From Candidatus Thorarchaeota archaeon (GTDB lineage Archaea; Asgardarchaeota; Thorarchaeia; Thorarchaeales; Thorarchaeaceae): a stretch of DNA of 8,830 bases. The stretch lies in NCBI GenBank assembly GCA_011365025.1, contig RDOF01000073.1:1-8830 (forward strand), in the 5' to 3' direction. Shown piece after piece: positions 4,686 to 8,830 of the stretch. The notes beneath the pieces are model-generated. The model saw only the letters and a program-made list of their open reading frames with translations, did no database searches and was not told where the DNA came from. Every line of letters starts with the position of its first letter. The stretch's first letter is position 1. Made by a program: the position numbers and the translations under genes.

Positions 4686-7600
4686 CTATTCCCTTCTTTT
4701 CAGGACTACAATAAGAAACAGAATCACTCCTACCGCACCAACTCCTGTTATAATAAGCAAGTCCAGACTAGCGGGCGTATCGCTTGTCCAATCGGTTGTG
4801 GTAGTAGTCGATGCTGTTGTTGAGGTAGTAGTTGTAGATATATCAAATACAGTAACGATGACCGTGTCCTTCGTAAAATGGCCTGCACTGTCCCAAAAGA
4901 CGATTGTGAAGTTGTATGTTCCTGCTGCAAGTCCATCTACCGAGTAGGATAGACCGGTGCTCCACGAATCGCTATCTATTAGATCGCTGTTGCAGTAGAG
5001 TTCATAAAATGCAGGATTTGAATCAGAGCAGCTCCAGAAAATCGAATAACCAGTGACCCCAAATTCGTACTGAATATCTATTGGATGTGATGAATCTGGT
5101 GCAACAGTGTCAACTGTAATTGCAATAATAATCGTATCATAATTCCCCACTGCGTCTGCCAATGTCAGTGTGGCATGGTATTCACCATCAGGGATACTTG
5201 ATGTGTTTAGGAAATACCAATAGATGGTTGTGTCGTTAACCATTTCACCAGCTACAGCTCCTCCGAAATAAACTGATGCATCTCCATCGGCGAACTGTAG
5301 TGTAGCGAGATACGACCCACCTAGGCTGTTGGCGTAGCCACAAATTACTATGCTATTACCTGACTGATATTGTTCTGTAGTTGATGTCAAAACGGGGTCG
5401 GTGTTATCAACATATACAGAGGCTGTGTCTTGGCAAATTACCAAATCTAACAAAGCTGAGGCTCTTATTTCATATAACCCATCCTCACCAAGTTCAGTGT
5501 CCCATGTGGAATACCAACTGCCAATAGCATGAGTTACAGGATAAGTAGTTTCATTAATTTCCAATGAAACTTCAGAAATCTCGTTGATTCCGGCGAACTT
5601 CACATTATCTATGTAAACGCCCTGATGTGTAATCGAAATATCACTATGGAAATAGAACCCAACCTCATCAGCTTCAATTGGGATTTCAAGCAAAAGCGAT
5701 TGCCATCCATATGAGGATTCAATATGATATGGAATTTGCCAACCTTCTGATGTGTGATATACAGGACTGAACCAATCAAAACCTGCTTCAACATCAGACC
5801 AATAATCAAAAGACATCGTGGCAGATTCATATGAGCTCAAATCAACGACTCTTGATACGTATGAATCCGCATCAACAGCATACTCAGATGCTACATTCCA
5901 TAAGTCGATATCGTCGACTGTCATACTGCCAGTGTAGTCGCCCTGAAAAATGAATGCAAAATACAATGTTGAACAAGCTGCATCGCTGGGCAATTTCACA
6001 AGCTGGTTCCCAACATATGAACATGTATCACCTATTGGAGGCTCCCATCGCTCAAGATAATAAAAAAGACTACCATCTGTGGAGTAGAGCACACTTGCAA
6101 ATTGGTCAGCACCCGCATTGCTTACTTCATAGTCTAGCCAAAAAGTCATGAATAATTCTGTTGATGCAGATGCATCAATTGGACCATAAAGCGCCCACTC
6201 CTTAACATCTGCCAATCCGCCCGTGGAACACGTAATCCTATATGCAAATGGGCCACCTTCTGGCCCCCAAGGATGACTATTGCTTCCCGCGCTATACAAG
6301 GCCCAGCCAGAGGGCCAACCCAACCACACTGCCATATTGAAGTGTTCAGTATATAGGACAGTTGATGAAGGAGACCCCCCACACCAAAGAGAAGCGCCTC
6401 CTGAAGATCCATGGTAGTAATCAATGCCCCAAATTTGATCCCCGTTGTTGGGATTATCATCCCATGTCCACCACAACCCTTGTGTTGAACCAGATTCGAA
6501 TCCAACATCGCAAATCATGTGCTCCGAGCTACCACCTACGGTGCCAGATAGTTCAATCTCTCCTCCAACGTAATTCGGTAGCGAATTAATATCTATATGA
6601 GGGTACTCAAGTTCAACAGATATTTCAACCAAGGATTGGTCGTCTGGAATTGGCACCTGAGAAGCGAAGTTTGTAGTTCCGATATCCCATGTTGTGTATT
6701 CTATATTGAAACTCTCAATGTAACCTGACATGGGCCACACAGTATCGGCAACGCGAACATAGAACTCGTTACTGTAGTGAGTACTCAGGTATTGGACAGC
6801 ATCACTCAAGTCAAAAACCATCTGCGTACTGGGAAAGGGATGATTTTGGTACAATCCTGAATCATCGCCAATTAAGTAATCGAAATAGTCGCAGCTCCAT
6901 TCAAGCCAGCCATTGACCCGGAGTCCTATTTCGAGCCCAGTCAATATTACCTGACCACGATGATGATGAGAGATTCTTAATGAGGCAGTGAGAGAGGGCG
7001 TATATGGTTGCTGCATGACATCGCAATAATGGAAGTATTGACGAGACAAATCAGGATGCTTAATTGCCTCGTAAGACATCCACCAAAATCCATTATCACC
7101 CCAACTCTGACCCCAAGAATTTACTAACAAAAACGCGCCCGAACCATCTGTTGTAGATTTCGTATCATCATAGCCAACGACACATACCGCATGTCCCCCA
7201 TGATAAGTGCCACTTACATGGGCGGTTGTGTAGACATCATCGACCATCGTATCATAGGCAAAGGCATCTCTAACAAGAATACTAATGACTGCCGTGTTTC
7301 CCTCATAGAGATATGTCTTTAGAATCTCCAAGTCGTCATTTGTGAGAAGATAATCCCAGTCAGTGTTAGCCACTCTAAATTGCATAGCTTCTCTGTAGAC
7401 ATTTGTTGATGGCCAACTAATACACTCGTTTTCATCGTAAGGCATTGATGCCATAGTGGCGCATCCTACTTGACTAAGCAGCGATGCAATGTCAGAATGG
7501 ATGGTTCCGCTGTCTTCTCCGAAGTTGACGTGGTTATATGCAAAGGCGGGACTAAATTGATGCTCAGGAATGGTTGTATCCCAGTAACCCTGCTGAACTG

Positions 7601-8069
7601 CGATTTGGTGAGTAAGACAGTAATATGCCCACGCCCATCCTGCACAGGAGCCTTGGGCGCCCTGACTATCAACAGGTGGCAATCCGGCCAAGTTGAAAAC
7701 ACTTGAGGGGAGAAATGATTGACTCTGATCAACCATATAGCATCCTGTTAGCTGGGTCCTTGATGCGCGTCTATTTTCCTTCAATAAGCCTGAATCTTCC
7801 AGTATAAGGCCCATACCAAAACCAAGGGGAGTCTGAAGTCCGGGGGGAGTACATTCCTCTTTCGCAACAATCAGTTCTGATGAATTTGCCTGTGTTTTAG
7901 GAATTGTTTCAATTTCTTCCAAGTTTCCAATTTGAAGAGAATTCTGTGAACTCAACTTGCTAGGTATTTGAATCGTTTCCAAACAACAAGACGATTCAGA
8001 GAAAACGGATAGTGAAATAAGAATAATGACAAATAGAGAAGCTAGCCCAGACCTTTGTATCTTCAGCAT
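4686..8069 (-). CDS. Secreted, membrane-anchored papain-like (C1) cysteine protease with tandem beta-sandwich domains
   Basis: Predicted cell-surface cysteine endopeptidase of 1,127 residues. Numbering from the ATG at 8069: signal peptide 1-27 (LKIQRSGLASLFVIILISL), a pro-like segment to about 130, and a C1 domain about 130-355 with oxyanion Gln136 and catalytic Cys142 (SQGAQGSCAGWAWAY; the Gln-Cys spacing of 6 matches papain), His293 (GGHAVCVVGY) and Asn317 (LLVNSWGQSWGDNGFW). Next come a beta domain (about 360-490), two MAM/cleaved-adhesin-like jelly rolls (about 570-725 and 726-828, ending VDDIDLW and YIDNVKF) and two or more Ig/FN3-like repeats (830-1075). A Thr-rich stalk and a membrane helix (1104-1123) followed by KRRE anchor it with the body outside. 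The frame is open to 8213, but AAGGAG seven bases before this ATG and the signal peptide fix the start; the longer frame would read through ahcY relic 4. It is the only gene of its block. The substrate is unknown. Confidence 0.92.
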   Translation of the reverse strand: MLKIQRSGLASLFVIILISLSVFSESSCCLETIQIPSKLSSQNSLQIGNLEEIETIPKTQANSSELIVAKEECTPPGLQTPLGFGMGLILEDSGLLKENRRASRTQLTGCYMVDQSQSFLPSSVFNLAGLPPVDSQGAQGSCAGWAWAYYCLTHQIAVQQGYWDTTIPEHQFSPAFAYNHVNFGEDSGTIHSDIASLLSQVGCATMASMPYDENECISWPSTNVYREAMQFRVANTDWDYLLTNDDLEILKTYLYEGNTAVISILVRDAFAYDTMVDDVYTTAHVSGTYHGGHAVCVVGYDDTKSTTDGSGAFLLVNSWGQSWGDNGFWWMSYEAIKHPDLSRQYFHYCDVMQQPYTPSLTASLRISHHHRGQVILTGLEIGLRVNGWLEWSCDYFDYLIGDDSGLYQNHPFPSTQMVFDLSDAVQYLSTHYSNEFYVRVADTVWPMSGYIESFNIEYTTWDIGTTNFASQVPIPDDQSLVEISVELEYPHIDINSLPNYVGGEIELSGTVGGSSEHMICDVGFESGSTQGLWWTWDDNPNNGDQIWGIDYYHGSSGGASLWCGGSPSSTVLYTEHFNMAVWLGWPSGWALYSAGSNSHPWGPEGGPFAYRITCSTGGLADVKEWALYGPIDASASTELFMTFWLDYEVSNAGADQFASVLYSTDGSLFYYLERWEPPIGDTCSYVGNQLVKLPSDAACSTLYFAFIFQGDYTGSMTVDDIDLWNVASEYAVDADSYVSRVVDLSSYESATMSFDYWSDVEAGFDWFSPVYHTSEGWQIPYHIESSYGWQSLLLEIPIEADEVGFYFHSDISITHQGVYIDNVKFAGINEISEVSLEINETTYPVTHAIGSWYSTWDTELGEDGLYEIRASALLDLVICQDTASVYVDNTDPVLTSTTEQYQSGNSIVICGYANSLGGSYLATLQFADGDASVYFGGAVAGEMVNDTTIYWYFLNTSSIPDGEYHATLTLADAVGNYDTIIIAITVDTVAPDSSHPIDIQYEFGVTGYSIFWSCSDSNPAFYELYCNSDLIDSDSWSTGLSYSVDGLAAGTYNFTIVFWDSAGHFTKDTVIVTVFDISTTTTSTTASTTTTTDWTSDTPASLDLLIITGVGAVGVILFLIVVLKRRE
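4794..4838 (-). repeat. Low-complexity Thr/Ser stalk in the protease gene
   Basis: Repeated ACT/ACA/ACC codons encode STTTTSTTASTTTTT just before the membrane helix. Such stalks are usual next to the anchors of archaeal surface proteins and are probably O-glycosylated spacers. Strain-to-strain length variation would be expected here. Confidence 0.8.
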
Positions 8070-8076
8070 TGACTTA

Positions 8077-8082
8077 CTCCTT
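8077..8082 (-). promoter_or_regulatory. Ribosome binding site fixing the protease start at 8069
   Basis: AAGGAG on the - strand lies seven bases before ATG 8069-8067. The signal peptide follows at once, so this ATG is preferred over the ATG at 8087 and over any start near 8213. Confidence 0.75.
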
Positions 8083-8131
8083 TTCATGCATGACAGGATA
8101 TCTATCAAACCAATCCTACCAAGTGCTGGGC

Positions 8132-8158
8132 GTTTATCTAAGTGTTTTAAGTTTATCT
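8132..8158 (-). promoter_or_regulatory. Candidate promoter region of the protease gene with a direct repeat
   Basis: On the - strand AGATAAAC occurs twice (8151-8158 and 8132-8139), 19 bp apart, flanking CTTAAAAC. The stretch sits about 65-90 bases upstream of the ATG and is the most TATA-like sequence there. The repeat may be a regulator site or chance. Confidence 0.3.
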
Positions 8159-8199
8159 TCGATATCTGTAGAAACAGGACTTCGAGAAACTTCGAAAAA

Positions 8200-8265
8200 G
8201 TAAGGATTGCCAAGTAGACTCCTGAACAGGAAGCCTACGTGAAGGCCTACGCTGAGGGAATGTAG
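8200..8265 (+). pseudogene. ahcY 3'-end relic, copy 4 (most decayed)
   Basis: Aligned without gaps to the end of copy 1, this encodes VRIAK, a TAG, then TPEQEAYVKAYAEGM and a TAG at 8263. The TAG at 8215-8217 replaces the conserved Trp codon TGG, so the frame is dead. Only 21 codons plus stop are recognisable. A short upstream match (AAACTTCGAA, about 8187-8196, against AAACTCGAAGC in copy 2) suggests that more of the tail was once present and was lost by a small deletion. It lies directly upstream of the protease promoter region. Confidence 0.82.
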
Positions 8266-8348
8266 CAGAGAGTCTCAGAGAAATTCAGCGAAATCCCCAT
8301 GGGTGCTGCCTAGGCCTTTGAAGGAGGGAATGACCCATCCCAGCATGC

Positions 8349-8830
8349 TCAAGATTCTTTCTCTTCATTCTTTAGAAGAGACTCTATCTTGACAAGCTTG
8401 TCTTTGAGTTCACGGCTTTCCTGCTGCAATTCCTCCACAGATTTCTTCAGAGAAGCCAGCTCCTTAGGCTCTTTCTTCATTCCTAAAGCGCGGATTGCCT
8501 CTCTAGCGTACCTAACCGGTCTGCCTTCTGCTTCGCTCTCAGCAACTTTGGATAGAACTGAGATTAGAGAGGGATCTTCATAGTTCTTCGCCGCGATCAG
8601 TGCCATAATCCTGACTCGAAATGATTTGTCAAGCAGTAGCTTTTCAATGTCAAACCTCAGTTCTGGCCGCTCCTTCTTGTATCGCTTTCCAAGCCGTGAA
8701 AGGACACTAGGCACTATGCGGCGCAATTCGTCAGGAGCACCAGGATTCATGAACTGCTTTGCAATATCAATGACTTCTTCACGTTCGATTTCGGCAAGTC
8801 CATTGAGGTATCCCCGCTGCACAATGTGCT
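8349..8830 (-). CDS. C-terminal part of a helical-repeat protein with a terminal coiled coil, possibly an M1 aminopeptidase tail (partial)
   Basis: The frame is open to the right window edge (HIVQRGYLNGLAEIEREEV), so this is the last 159 or so residues of a longer protein; the GTG at 8822 is unlikely to be its start. The visible part consists of paired HEAT-like helices (GLAEIEREEVIDIAKQFM, DELRRIVPSVLSRLGKRY, DKSFRVRIMALIAAKNYED, RPVRYAREAIRALGM) and ends with a charged coiled coil (LKKSVEELQQESRELKDKLV). Archaeal M1-family zinc aminopeptidases commonly end in such a HEAT-like region followed by a coiled-coil tail of the EELRKENRELKDRLEKLE kind, so this is my best guess; the catalytic HEXXH part would lie outside the window. 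Other HEAT-repeat proteins are possible. The 83 bases to ahcY relic 4 hold no clear terminator. Confidence 0.7.
   Translation of the reverse strand, partial: HIVQRGYLNGLAEIEREEVIDIAKQFMNPGAPDELRRIVPSVLSRLGKRYKKERPELRFDIEKLLLDKSFRVRIMALIAAKNYEDPSLISVLSKVAESEAEGRPVRYAREAIRALGMKKEPKELASLKKSVEELQQESRELKDKLVKIESLLKNEEKES

Noticed and set aside
8070..8213. N-terminal extension of the protease from 8213
   Set aside because: It would read antisense through ahcY relic 4 and place residues before the signal peptide; the AAGGAG site supports the ATG at 8069.
1..8830. CRISPR array, tRNA or rRNA genes, insertion-sequence ends, integrase
   Set aside because: No regularly spaced repeats, no cloverleaf or rRNA-like sequence, no transposase or recombinase motifs, and no terminal inverted repeats were seen on either strand.

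Overview
The window reads as archaeal and most likely Asgard, probably Thorarchaeia. The main clue is a 1,127-residue secreted papain-like protease with tandem beta-sandwich domains, a Thr-rich stalk and a C-terminal membrane anchor ending in KRRE. That layout, and its Ig-like repeats, resemble cell-surface proteins of Asgard archaea. A NucS/DUF91-type nuclease, TATA-like promoters and moderate GC fit archaea too. Lineage is inferred from protein style, not from a marker gene.

The most striking feature is the layout. The 3' end of an S-adenosylhomocysteine hydrolase gene (ahcY) occurs four times on the + strand: 1-171 (runs off the left edge), about 1608-1757, 4444-4665, and 8200-8265. Only the last codons are present each time, and recognisable similarity to copy 1 ends at or before the stop codon. 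Between copies lie unrelated cargo blocks of about 1.4, 2.7 and 3.5 kb. Every cargo gene is on the - strand, so each block ends tail-to-tail against an ahcY 3' end. The pattern looks like repeated insertion or accretion of DNA at the 3' end of ahcY. No integrase is visible.

Block 1 (172-1600): a rho-independent-like terminator behind ahcY copy 1, a gene-free stretch with a perfect 17-bp palindrome, and a NucS/DUF91-family nuclease lacking the usual N-terminal domain. Block 2 (about 1760-4440), transcribed leftward: a helical protein of 114 aa, then a 399-aa protein of unknown function whose C-terminal zinc ribbon is cut by a one-base frameshift, then a separate two-gene unit in which a 94-aa ribbon-helix-helix regulator overlaps by ATGA a 139-aa protein with one predicted membrane segment. 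TAGATAT half-sites sit in the promoter of this last unit. Block 3 (4666-8200): the surface protease. After the last ahcY relic comes the C-terminal part of a helical-repeat/coiled-coil protein, possibly the tail of an M1 aminopeptidase, running off the right edge.

The cargo genes do not form an obvious single pathway. A nuclease, an RHH-controlled small membrane protein and two uncharacterised proteins look like accessory or defence-type content, but defence is an inference from content and position only.
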